The position numbers and the translations under genes were made by a program. From Promethearchaeota archaeon (GTDB lineage Archaea > Asgardarchaeota > Lokiarchaeia > Sigynarchaeales > SOKP01): a DNA stretch of 5,474 nt. Shown here in pieces: positions 1-5,474 of the stretch (its first letter is position 1; every line of letters begins with the position of its first letter). The notes below the pieces were generated by a model. The model was not told where the DNA came from, did no database searches, and saw only the letters and a program-made list of their open reading frames with translations. Location of the stretch: positions 1 through 5,474 of the forward strand of contig JAEOUI010000200.1 of the NCBI GenBank assembly GCA_016839425.1, in the 5' to 3' direction.

Positions 1-53
1 TTTAATTCTTCAAATTGTTCGGTTATTTTGTGTTTAGTATAGATCCTTTCCAT
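1..53 (-). CDS. N-terminal fragment of an unidentified protein, running off the left edge
   Basis: On the minus strand an ATG at 53-51 opens a frame with no stop to the window edge, giving 17 complete codons: MERIYTKHKITEQFEEL. The frame is closed upstream by a TAA about 30 bp before the ATG, with no other ATG, GTG or TTG in between, so this ATG is the natural start. The residues are charged and helix-prone, with no signal peptide or membrane segment. I do not recognise the family from so few residues. The gene would be transcribed divergently from polC across a 230-bp intergenic region, so the two may share control DNA. No strong Shine-Dalgarno sequence precedes it. It could also be a chance open frame, since 17 codons is weak evidence. 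Confidence 0.45.
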   Translation of the reverse strand, partial: MERIYTKHKITEQFEEL

Positions 54-165
54 TATGAATTCTTTAATAATAGTGTGTGTTTATTTTTCGTTTTTATTTT
101 TCAAACAAAGAATAAAAACTAAACTAATCAAATTCAAGTTAAAAATTGATACAGTAGATTTTTCA

Positions 166-173
166 TTTATAAA
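166..173. promoter_or_regulatory. Candidate TATA box in the divergent intergenic region
   Basis: The octamer TTTATAAA is a perfect palindrome and a close match to the archaeal TATA element. It lies midway between the divergent gene starts at 53 and 284, so it could serve either direction, giving a 5' leader of roughly 85-90 nt in each case. The whole interval is very AT-rich, so chance matches are expected. Direction and use are inferred. Confidence 0.3.
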
Positions 174-220
174 TTCATAAACTCTACCTATTAATAAGCC
201 AACAAGATCATTTAATTGTC

Positions 221-241
221 ATATGATAATAAATATCATAT
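221..241. repeat. Perfect inverted repeat upstream of polC, possible operator
   Basis: The arms ATATGATA (221-228) and TATCATAT (234-241) are exact reverse complements, separated by the 5-bp spacer ATAAA. The repeat ends 42 bp before the polC GTG start. That is about where a core promoter for a short leader would sit, and the centre (TAATAAATAT) is itself TATA-like. A dyad of this size could be the site of a dimeric winged-helix or ribbon-helix-helix regulator. The sequence shows the symmetry directly; the regulatory role is inferred. Confidence 0.4.
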
Positions 242-276
242 TTCATAGCTTGAAAGTATTATCCCAACATAAAAAA

Positions 277-280
277 GAGG
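277..280 (+). promoter_or_regulatory. Shine-Dalgarno-like GAGG before polC, bearing on the start choice
   Basis: GAGG (followed by T) complements the anti-Shine-Dalgarno tail of 16S rRNA. It is only 3 nt from the GTG at 284, which is tight, 9 nt from the in-frame TTG at 290, which is good spacing, and 18 nt from the first in-frame ATG at 299. The ATG at 282 is in another frame and meets a stop after four codons. By spacing alone, TTG 290 is favoured over GTG 284. Confidence 0.5.
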
Positions 281-283
281 TAT

Positions 284-3200
284 GTGCCCTTGGTAGAAAT
301 GAATAAAGATATGGAACAATACTTTAAAACCATCCAGCAAAAGGTTAATGAATGTTACAAAATTGCTACGACAGCTCGAGAAAAGGGTTTAGATCCAGAA
401 TTATTTGTTGAATCTCCTCAAGCTAAGGATTTAGCAGGAAGGGTCGAAAAACTAGTTGGACCCGAAGGAGTCGCCGAAATCATAAGAACCTACAAAAAAG
501 AAGGAAAAAATGAGGATGAAATAGTATTTCAGGTAGTATCAGATATTTTAGATAATAAGGTTGGAGAAATTGATTCTTTAAACGATAGAGTCGAAAGGGC
601 TATTAGAGTAGGTCTTGCCATTAAAACTATGGGGGTTGTAAGCGCGCCGCTTGAAGGTATTTCAAAAATTAAAGTACGTGAAGACCAATCAGGAAATAAA
701 TACCTTTCTTTATATTTTGCTGGACCAATCAGAGCAGCTGGAGGGACAGTCCAAGCGTTGTGCGTATTAATTGCCGATTATGTGAGGCGAAAGACGGGAA
801 TCCCAAAATATGAAGCAACTGAAGCTGAAATCGGTAGATATGTTGAAGAAGTAAAATTATATGATAGAAAAATCCATTTACAATATCCTTCTTCTAACGA
901 TGAATTAAGATATGCGGTTAAAAATTTACCAATTGAAATCAATGGAGATTCTACTGAAGACGAGGAAGTTTCAGCTTTTAGAAATTTACCTAGAGTGGAA
1001 ACAAATAAGATAAGGGGGGGAGCATGTCTCGTTTTAAACGATGGAATATTATCAAAAGCTTCGAAATTAATGAAAATTACTAAAAGCATGAATTTAGAGG
1101 GATGGGATTGGCTAATAGATTTGAAGAAGATCGCTTTAAAGGAAGAAGGGAGTTCTGAAAAACAAGAGGTAAAGCCTGAAAAAATTCCTCCAAATCCTAA
1201 GTTTGTAGCCGATATCATAGCAGGAAGACCTGTATTTAGTCACCCTTCACGAATAGGAGGGCATAGAATTAGATACGGCAAGTCTAGAAACACGGGATTA
1301 GCGGCTGGAGGGATGCATCCTGCAACTATGGCAATATTAGATGACTTTGTAGCAATTGGAACGCAATTACGAATAGAGCGTCCAGGAAAAAGCACTAGTG
1401 TTTGCCCAGTCGATTCAATTGAACCACCTATCGTGAAATTATTAAACGGCAATGTAGTAAAAGTAACTACCTACGCCATGGGAAGAAGAATCTTTCCCGA
1501 AATTGAGAATATCTTATTCTTGGGAGATATTTTATTTGGTTTTGGAGAATTCGCAGAAAATAACCATAAATTAGTTCCTTCGGGTTATGTTGAGGAATGG
1601 TGGGCTTTAGAACTATTATCTGCTATAGAAAAAAACAATTCAGCAAATTCTGACCTTACAAAATACATAGAAGATCCATTTCAAAACATTCCTACAGCAA
1701 ATGAAGCAATAAACATATCAAAATCTCTAAAAATTCCCCTCCATCCAGCATATACAGATTTTTGGGGGAATATTACTATAGAAGAAATCAAGGAATTAAG
1801 AAAAGCATTTATCAGGAATTTCGATAAGAAGAATGGCACAATTGCATTAGAAAATGATGTTTCAATTAAAGAAATTTTAGAAAAGGCTTTTATTCTTCAT
1901 AAACTTAAGGAAGGGAAAATCATTTTTAGTAAAGCCATGAATCTCATTTATATTATGTTATTTAACTTAGAAAATGAGAATCATACTTCCTCAAAAGAAG
2001 AGACTAATGTGTTTTCTTATCTTTCAAGCTTATCTTCTATTCAAGTTAGAAACAAGGCACCCTATTTTATGGGGACTCGGATGGGTCGTCCAGAAAAATC
2101 CGAAAGAAAGAGTATGAAAGGCGTTCATTCCTTATTTCCCTTGAGCGATAAAGTTGGTAGTTCTAGATTAGTTGAAAAAGCCATTGAATTAAGGCTTGAA
2201 GATCCCGATGAGGAGAATAATAAAAAGACAAACGAACTGAGAAAAAAAAAAGAAGAATTACCAAATCGGATAGTTATCGATGTGGCTCGCAAGCAATGTC
2301 CAAAATGCAATTATATTTCCATCTTTAACAATTGCCCTAAATGTGGAACTTTCACCGAGATAAAAAAAATTTGTTCAAATTGTAGGACAAAAAATAAACC
2401 TTATCTATTTCCAGTAGATCAACAAGAATGCCCTCAATGTTCAGAACGCCTATTAACATCATTAGAGGCCAGATTTAACTTAAAAAGCCATGTTTTATCC
2501 AAATTGAAATTGTTACATTTTAAAATGCCCGAAAAGTTTAAAGGAATAATTGGATTAACGAACGAATTTAAAGTTCCCGAACCCATAGAAAAGGGGATAT
2601 TAAGAGCAAGAAATGGTGTTTTAGTATATAAGACGGCAGAGATACGATACGACGCGACCGATATACCATTGACTCATTTTAAACCAAGTGAAATTTCTAC
2701 AAATGTTAAAATTCTAAATAATTTGGGATATAATGAAGCCTACGATGGAACTCCTCTTGAAAATGAAAATCAAATAGTCGAACTTAAAGTACAAGACATA
2801 TTGTTATCCGATGATTGCGCCGAATACCTTGTAAAAGTAGCGCGATTCATTGACGACGAGTTAGAAAATTTTTACAAGATAGAACGATTTTATAATGTTT
2901 CCGTGAGAGATGATTTGATTGGACATCTTGTAGTAGGATTGGCGCCACATACAAGTGCCGGCATTATTGGGAGAATAATAGGATTCTCTCCCGCAAGGTC
3001 TATCTACGCCCATCCCTTCTGGCACGCTGCAAAAAGGAGGAATTGCGACGGCGATGAAGATGGGGTGATGCTCCTCCTTGATCCATTGTTGAATTTCTCA
3101 AGATTTTATTTACCGAGTAAGATTGGTGGAAGAATGGATGCAACATTAGTTATATCAACATTATTAGATCCTAACGAAATAGACGCAGAAGCCCATAATG

Positions 3201-3799
3201 TGGACACTCTTTTCAAATATCCATTAGAATTTTACAAAGCAACACAGGATTACAAACTCCCTTCAGAAATAGACAATATCATGGATTTAGTAAAAAATCG
3301 CTTGGGTACTCCAGAACAATATCAGTCAGGATTCAACATTCCAACAGGGGATATTAACGAAGGTCCGACTAAGACTGCGTATAAAACTTATGAGTCAATG
3401 GACGATAAAATAACAGCCCAATTACATCTAGCTAAAATAATAAAGGCTGTGGATTCTCGAAATGTAGCAAAAAAAATATTATCAACTCACTTCACGCCTG
3501 ATATTGCGGGTAACTTGCGAAAATTTTCTGTACAATCTTTTCGATGCATTAAATGCAACTCGAAATTCAGGAGACCCCCCATTTCAAATGGAAACAAATG
3601 TCCTCGCTGCGGCAATCGGATAATTTTAACGGTTAATCGAGGTGGAATTGAAAAATACATCCAACGAGCAATAAACTTATGTACTCAATTTAGTTTAGAT
3701 GAATATACATTACAACGGATGGAATTAATAAATGAATATGTCCAAAGCCTAACGAATAATCCCAAGATTAAGCAACAAAAACTTAGCGATTTCTTCTAA
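284..3799 (+). CDS. polC: DNA polymerase D (archaeal DNA polymerase II) large subunit DP2
   Basis: This is the catalytic subunit of the two-subunit archaeal replicative polymerase PolD; it partners with the exonuclease subunit DP1 (not in this window) and PCNA. The N-terminus (KDMEQYF... then AGRVEKLVGPEGVA at about 51-64) matches DP2 proteins. Family motifs follow: AGPIRAAGGT (146-155), HPSRIGGHRIRYGKSRNTG (320-338) and PYFMGTRMGRPEK (593-605). Four CxxC knuckles at C672/675, 684/687, 697/700 and 716/719 form the central zinc modules. The active-site motif NCDGDED (920-926) carries D922 and D924, equivalent to the essential pair D1122/D1124 shown in Pyrococcus horikoshii. A C-terminal zinc finger uses C1088/1091 and C1106/1109. 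The last eight residues, QQKLSDFF, are a perfect PIP box. At 1171 residues it is somewhat shorter than Pyrococcus DP2 (about 1260), with no intein at the active-site motif. The start may be GTG 284, TTG 290 or ATG 299. It is convergent with the next gene. Confidence 0.97.
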   Translation: MPLVEMNKDMEQYFKTIQQKVNECYKIATTAREKGLDPELFVESPQAKDLAGRVEKLVGPEGVAEIIRTYKKEGKNEDEIVFQVVSDILDNKVGEIDSLNDRVERAIRVGLAIKTMGVVSAPLEGISKIKVREDQSGNKYLSLYFAGPIRAAGGTVQALCVLIADYVRRKTGIPKYEATEAEIGRYVEEVKLYDRKIHLQYPSSNDELRYAVKNLPIEINGDSTEDEEVSAFRNLPRVETNKIRGGACLVLNDGILSKASKLMKITKSMNLEGWDWLIDLKKIALKEEGSSEKQEVKPEKIPPNPKFVADIIAGRPVFSHPSRIGGHRIRYGKSRNTGLAAGGMHPATMAILDDFVAIGTQLRIERPGKSTSVCPVDSIEPPIVKLLNGNVVKVTTYAMGRRIFPEIENILFLGDILFGFGEFAENNHKLVPSGYVEEWWALELLSAIEKNNSANSDLTKYIEDPFQNIPTANEAINISKSLKIPLHPAYTDFWGNITIEEIKELRKAFIRNFDKKNGTIALENDVSIKEILEKAFILHKLKEGKIIFSKAMNLIYIMLFNLENENHTSSKEETNVFSYLSSLSSIQVRNKAPYFMGTRMGRPEKSERKSMKGVHSLFPLSDKVGSSRLVEKAIELRLEDPDEENNKKTNELRKKKEELPNRIVIDVARKQCPKCNYISIFNNCPKCGTFTEIKKICSNCRTKNKPYLFPVDQQECPQCSERLLTSLEARFNLKSHVLSKLKLLHFKMPEKFKGIIGLTNEFKVPEPIEKGILRARNGVLVYKTAEIRYDATDIPLTHFKPSEISTNVKILNNLGYNEAYDGTPLENENQIVELKVQDILLSDDCAEYLVKVARFIDDELENFYKIERFYNVSVRDDLIGHLVVGLAPHTSAGIIGRIIGFSPARSIYAHPFWHAAKRRNCDGDEDGVMLLLDPLLNFSRFYLPSKIGGRMDATLVISTLLDPNEIDAEAHNVDTLFKYPLEFYKATQDYKLPSEIDNIMDLVKNRLGTPEQYQSGFNIPTGDINEGPTKTAYKTYESMDDKITAQLHLAKIIKAVDSRNVAKKILSTHFTPDIAGNLRKFSVQSFRCIKCNSKFRRPPISNGNKCPRCGNRIILTVNRGGIEKYIQRAINLCTQFSLDEYTLQRMELINEYVQSLTNNPKIKQQKLSDFF

Positions 3800-3801
3800 C
3801 A

Positions 3802-4905
3802 TTATTTTATTCTGATATCCAAGCTTTCTAAAACGCTTAAACACAACCTTACGCAATTATTTAATTGTTCTTCATATTTTAACTTCTCTTCTGTGAGATT
3901 AAAGTGTTTTTTTTTTAACGATGATAAGGTTGAAATTTGGGGAAATTTTTTCAATTTTTTCATAATAGAACATATTATCTCATCACTGGTTTTGTCTGAA
4001 AATATTTTTTTTTGTTTTATTAGGGGAAAGTTCATATTTTTAGAAATCGCTTCTATGATATCATCCAATTTATTAAAATCATTCTGTTTTATTAACCGAG
4101 AACCTTTCAAAAGGCCTAAATCTTCACCAATTTTACATATATTCAAAAAATAAGACCGATCGAGTTCATATTCTTGATAAAAATTAAGAACATGTCTTTT
4201 TAAAAATGATTTTAATCCACTTTTACTATTAATTTTCCCTCCACACCATAAAAATATCACATCAATATTATTTAGAGCATCTTTTTTAAGAATTTTAGCT
4301 ATTTCTATGAGAACCGCCGCTCCCGATAAGTGATTAGGGAACATTCGAGAATCATCTCTCTCAGGATTAAATATAGCTGTGATTAATAGAATTTCAATAA
4401 ATTGGAGAATAAATAATTCAATGACAATTATAATAGTGCTAATTTCGAATAAACGAAGGATATAAGCAGTAATAGTAAATATCATATAAAAGAAAGATAG
4501 AAATAAAACTAATGATTGTATAATCCTCATAAAAAAAGGTTTAATTCGTTTAAATGTTGATCCATAAAATGCGATAAATAAAAATAAAGGCCTTTTAAAA
4601 AGCGCGTGTTTAGCGTTTATTTCTCCGATAAGATTTCTTGCCTCCTTATCCTTTCCCTTTGGTAAATAAAACAAAAGAAAATACAACCCAAAAATCAAGC
4701 TAATTAGAATAATTTTAAACAAATAAAATTGGAACAGCAGATTTATTATAAATAAAGTTACAAAAACACAATTAAATGTGAAAAATATAGGTTTTATTGA
4801 GTGACTATCCTTCCACTTGAAGATTTCTGCTCTATTTTTAACATTTTCATTGGCTAACTCGTTTTGAATATAATTAAGAACTTTTTTTTCCCCAATTGAG
4901 ACCAT
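3802..4905 (-). CDS. Four-helix membrane protein with degenerate M28-peptidase-like domain (likely pseudoenzyme)
   Basis: This 367-residue protein starts like an M28 peptidase (GEKKVLNYIQNEL, 5-17). Two membrane helices follow at about 39-58 and 61-80, then strand LFLFIAFYGS (107-116), helices at about 128-150 and 155-178, and a cytosolic-looking lysine-rich C-terminal half. NHLSGAAVLIEIAKILKK (191-208) aligns with the M28 DNxSG motif and following helix, and VIFLWCGG (216-223) with the strand before the catalytic EE. Against aminopeptidase S of Streptomyces griseus, the HxD motif is F113/G115, the bridging Asp is N191, the EE pair is K224/I225 and the NxD aspartate is C257. Only SD (303-304) and perhaps H334 remain. 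I infer that it does not hydrolyse peptides and may bind or scaffold in the membrane. The frame is intact over 1.1 kb with clean helices, so it is not a decaying pseudogene. An ATG start at 4905 fits the M28 N-terminus. It lies downstream of the tRNA on the same strand. The alignment is by eye. Confidence 0.8.
   Translation of the reverse strand: MVSIGEKKVLNYIQNELANENVKNRAEIFKWKDSHSIKPIFFTFNCVFVTLFIINLLFQFYLFKIILISLIFGLYFLLFYLPKGKDKEARNLIGEINAKHALFKRPLFLFIAFYGSTFKRIKPFFMRIIQSLVLFLSFFYMIFTITAYILRLFEISTIIIVIELFILQFIEILLITAIFNPERDDSRMFPNHLSGAAVLIEIAKILKKDALNNIDVIFLWCGGKINSKSGLKSFLKRHVLNFYQEYELDRSYFLNICKIGEDLGLLKGSRLIKQNDFNKLDDIIEAISKNMNFPLIKQKKIFSDKTSDEIICSIMKKLKKFPQISTLSSLKKKHFNLTEEKLKYEEQLNNCVRLCLSVLESLDIRIK
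3907..4013 (+). terminator. T-rich tracts, probable polC transcript termination zone
   Basis: Only 2 bp separate the polC stop from the stop of the convergent gene, so polC transcripts must end inside that gene's antisense strand. On the plus strand there is a run of ten T at 3907-3916, six at 3946-3951, six at 3955-3960 and nine at 4005-4013. Archaeal RNA polymerase terminates at runs of T in the non-template strand without needing a hairpin. These tracts also encode Lys- and Phe-rich stretches of the opposite gene, so their role as terminators is inferred. Confidence 0.4.
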
Positions 4906-5107
4906 TTCTTCGTTAAAATTTAAAGTTTGAATATGAGAAAATGTGGAAAATTCACTTGTATATTTAATTTATATCTACCCTTTTGAAGTATTAAAGTATA
5001 GAGAGATTCTTTTTTAATTAAATATTTCCTAAACAGTTTAATTGATTCAATCCAATAATTACCATTAAAATGGAGAATAATAAATAATTATAGTAAACAA
5101 CGAGAAA
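4906..5107. other. Intergenic region between the tRNA and the membrane-protein gene
   Basis: Apart from the TATA-like element above, this 202-bp AT-rich stretch shows no open frame, RNA gene or repeat that I can support. Directly after the tRNA discriminator, the minus strand reads ATTTCTCGTTGTTTAC, a T-rich stretch that could end the tRNA transcript. Confidence 0.5.
4966..4973 (-). promoter_or_regulatory. Probable TATA box of the M28-like membrane protein gene
   Basis: Read on the minus strand, TATAAATT lies about 60 bp before the ATG at 4905. Initiation 25-30 bp downstream would give a leader of roughly 35-40 nt. No strong Shine-Dalgarno sequence is visible just before the ATG (the preceding bases are AACGAAGAA). 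The element fits the archaeal consensus well, but the surrounding DNA is AT-rich. Confidence 0.45.
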
Positions 5108-5121
5108 TGCAGGAGGTGGGA

Positions 5122-5151
5122 TTTTCTTCAAACAAGGCATGCTTGTTTAAA
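5122..5151 (-). other. T-loop intron of tRNA-Leu (about 30 nt)
   Basis: The T stem GTGGG/CCCAC is separated by 37 nt instead of 7. Removing 30 nt restores the loop TTCGAAT. The insert forms a 7-bp hairpin, AAACAAG with CTTGTTT, around a CATGC loop. A 4-bp ATTT/AAAT helix lies between it and the T stem, flanked by 5-nt bulges on each side, which resembles a relaxed bulge-helix-bulge. Cuts after TTCG, TTCGA or TTCGAA all give the same mature loop. Confidence 0.8.
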
Positions 5152-5176
5152 TTCGAACCCACGAACTCCTATGAGA

Positions 5177-5204
5177 TTGTCCAGCCCTTATCAATAAGAG
5201 CCTT
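5177..5204 (-). other. Intron at the anticodon stem-variable arm junction of tRNA-Leu (about 28 nt)
   Basis: The insert separates the 3' strand of the anticodon stem (TCCAG) from the variable arm (TCTCATAGGAGTTC). It folds into a stem of about 8 bp, GGCTCTTA with TAAGGGCT (including G-U pairs), capped by TTGA. Near its 3' end it repeats GCTGGAC, the same seven bases that begin the anticodon arm. Boundaries are uncertain by a few bases because both ends are flanked by A residues. Confidence 0.7.
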
Positions 5205-5235
5205 CTGGAGCCTCGGTCCAGCGCCGTAGACCAGG

Positions 5236-5263
5236 TTCCCATGCTATTCCAAGGAATATGCAT
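5236..5263 (-). other. D-loop intron of tRNA-Leu (about 28 nt)
   Basis: The insert lies between GCCAAG and CCTGGTCTACGGC; joining these gives a standard 19-nt leucine D arm with A14, G15, the GG pair and A21. The insert folds on itself: ATGC pairs with GCAT, and TATTC with GAATA across a CTTG loop. Exon bases GCCA and TGGT can also pair around the boundaries. I do not see a textbook bulge-helix-bulge, so the exact cut sites could shift by one or a few bases. Confidence 0.75.
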
Positions 5264-5430
5264 CTTGGCAACTCCTGCTTTAACTATTATCAATAGATTT
5301 TTGGTGCGATTCTGTTATAGAAAAGCACTCCTAAATCAACTATTGTATTTGAAATAAAGATCTAAAAGTTTAAAATTTTTTGCTTTCTAAGATTTAAATT
5401 AAATTCAAATAAATAGTTGGTTATAAAAAT

Positions 5431-5454
5431 AAAGTCTCAGCTTAAGTAGACTTT
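5431..5454. repeat. Inverted repeat near the right edge, possible terminator hairpin
   Basis: AAAGTCT (5431-5437) and AGACTTT (5448-5454) are exact reverse complements around a 10-nt loop, and the plus strand continues with T-rich sequence (TTATAGTTTTTT). No plus-strand gene is seen before it, so it may instead belong to a unit beyond the edge, or be chance in AT-rich DNA. The rest of 5279-5430 shows no gene. Confidence 0.3.
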
Positions 5455-5474
5455 TTATAGTTTTTTACAACAAA

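Larger units (their letters stand above)
5108..5278 (-). tRNA. tRNA-Leu(GAG) precursor with three introns
   Basis: The gene reads 5278 to 5108 on the minus strand. The acceptor strands GCAGGAG (5278-5272) and CTCCTGC (5115-5109) pair over 7 bp, followed by discriminator A at 5108; CCA is not encoded. TT at 8-9 leads to a D stem of GCC (5269-5267) with GGC (5225-5223). Anticodon stem CTGGA/TCCAG encloses loop CCGAGGC, with anticodon GAG at 5214-5212. The variable arm TCTCATAGGAGTTC (5176-5163) and T stem GTGGG/CCCAC complete it. The 171-nt gene makes sense only if about 86 nt are removed in three pieces, leaving 85 nt. The long variable arm, A73 and a possible G15-C48 Levitt pair all fit leucine. 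It would decode CUC and CUU. One oddity is C rather than U at position 33. Splicing would need the archaeal tRNA endonuclease and ligase. Confidence 0.9.

Noticed and set aside
1..53. The divergent gene as the PolD small subunit DP1
   Set aside because: DP1 and DP2 genes are neighbours in some archaea, but the 17 visible residues show no recognisable DP1 feature, so no assignment is justified.
778..1218. Open frame of 146 codons on the minus strand inside polC
   Set aside because: It lies wholly antisense to strongly conserved DP2 sequence, and its translation is low-complexity Ser/Phe-rich with no recognisable domain. The shorter minus-strand frames at 1240-1452 and 2125-2310 fail in the same way.
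2242..2251. Run of ten A in polC, considered as a frameshift or slippage site
   Set aside because: The reading frame and conserved DP2 motifs continue on both sides without interruption, and the run encodes a Lys-rich linker just before the zinc modules. No alternative frame product is supported.
3011..3090. Possible intein at the polC active-site motif, as in some Thermococcales
   Set aside because: NCDGDEDGVMLLLD is uninterrupted, and no intein splice motifs or homing-endonuclease sequence occur anywhere in the 1171 residues.
3893..4153. Open frame of 86 codons on the plus strand, Phe-rich
   Set aside because: It is antisense to the membrane M28-like gene. Its Phe runs come from the T-tracts that encode lysines on the other strand, and it has no ribosome-binding site or recognisable motif.
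5108..5278. Two adjacent or partial tRNAs rather than one interrupted tRNA
   Set aside because: There is only one acceptor pair, one anticodon stem and one T stem, and they nest in the correct order. The extra segments form their own hairpins and lack tRNA features.
5101..5300. Short palindromes (GCATGC-centred and ATGCATATTCC-like) as mobile-element ends or a CRISPR repeat
   Set aside because: They coincide exactly with the intron hairpins of the tRNA, occur once each, and no transposase, direct repeats or spacer pattern is present.

Overview
This AT-rich window most likely comes from an archaeon. It encodes the large subunit of the D-family replicative DNA polymerase, which only archaea have, and a leucine tRNA interrupted by several small structured introns. 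A multi-spanning membrane protein with an M28-peptidase fold, the AT-rich composition and the Shine-Dalgarno-like site before polC would suit an Asgard (Lokiarchaeia-like) genome. That placement is an inference; no single marker here proves it.

Layout, left to right. Positions 1-53 hold the first 17 codons of an unidentified minus-strand gene. A 230-bp divergent intergenic region (54-283) follows, with a consensus TATA-like octamer and a perfect 8+8 inverted repeat close to polC. Positions 284-3799 encode PolD large subunit DP2, apparently complete and intein-free, with both catalytic aspartates, twelve zinc-finger cysteines and a C-terminal PCNA-binding (PIP) motif. Only 2 bp after its stop lies the stop of the convergent minus-strand gene at 3802-4905. 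That gene encodes a 367-residue, four-helix membrane protein whose motifs align with M28 metallopeptidases, but nearly all metal-binding and catalytic residues are replaced, so it looks like a pseudoenzyme. Its upstream region (4906-5107) carries a good TATA box.

Positions 5108-5278 (minus strand) hold a tRNA-Leu(GAG) gene. The acceptor, D, anticodon and T stems all pair perfectly only if three inserts of about 28, 28 and 30 nt are removed, from the D loop, the junction of anticodon stem and variable arm, and the T loop. Removing them leaves an 85-nt class II tRNA with discriminator A73. The last 196 bp contain no visible gene, only a 7-bp-arm hairpin near the edge.

The genes do not form one operon or pathway. 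PolD is replication core, the tRNA is translation, and the membrane protein is probably an independent unit. The two items most worth a second look are the triple-intron tRNA and the degenerate membrane M28 protein.
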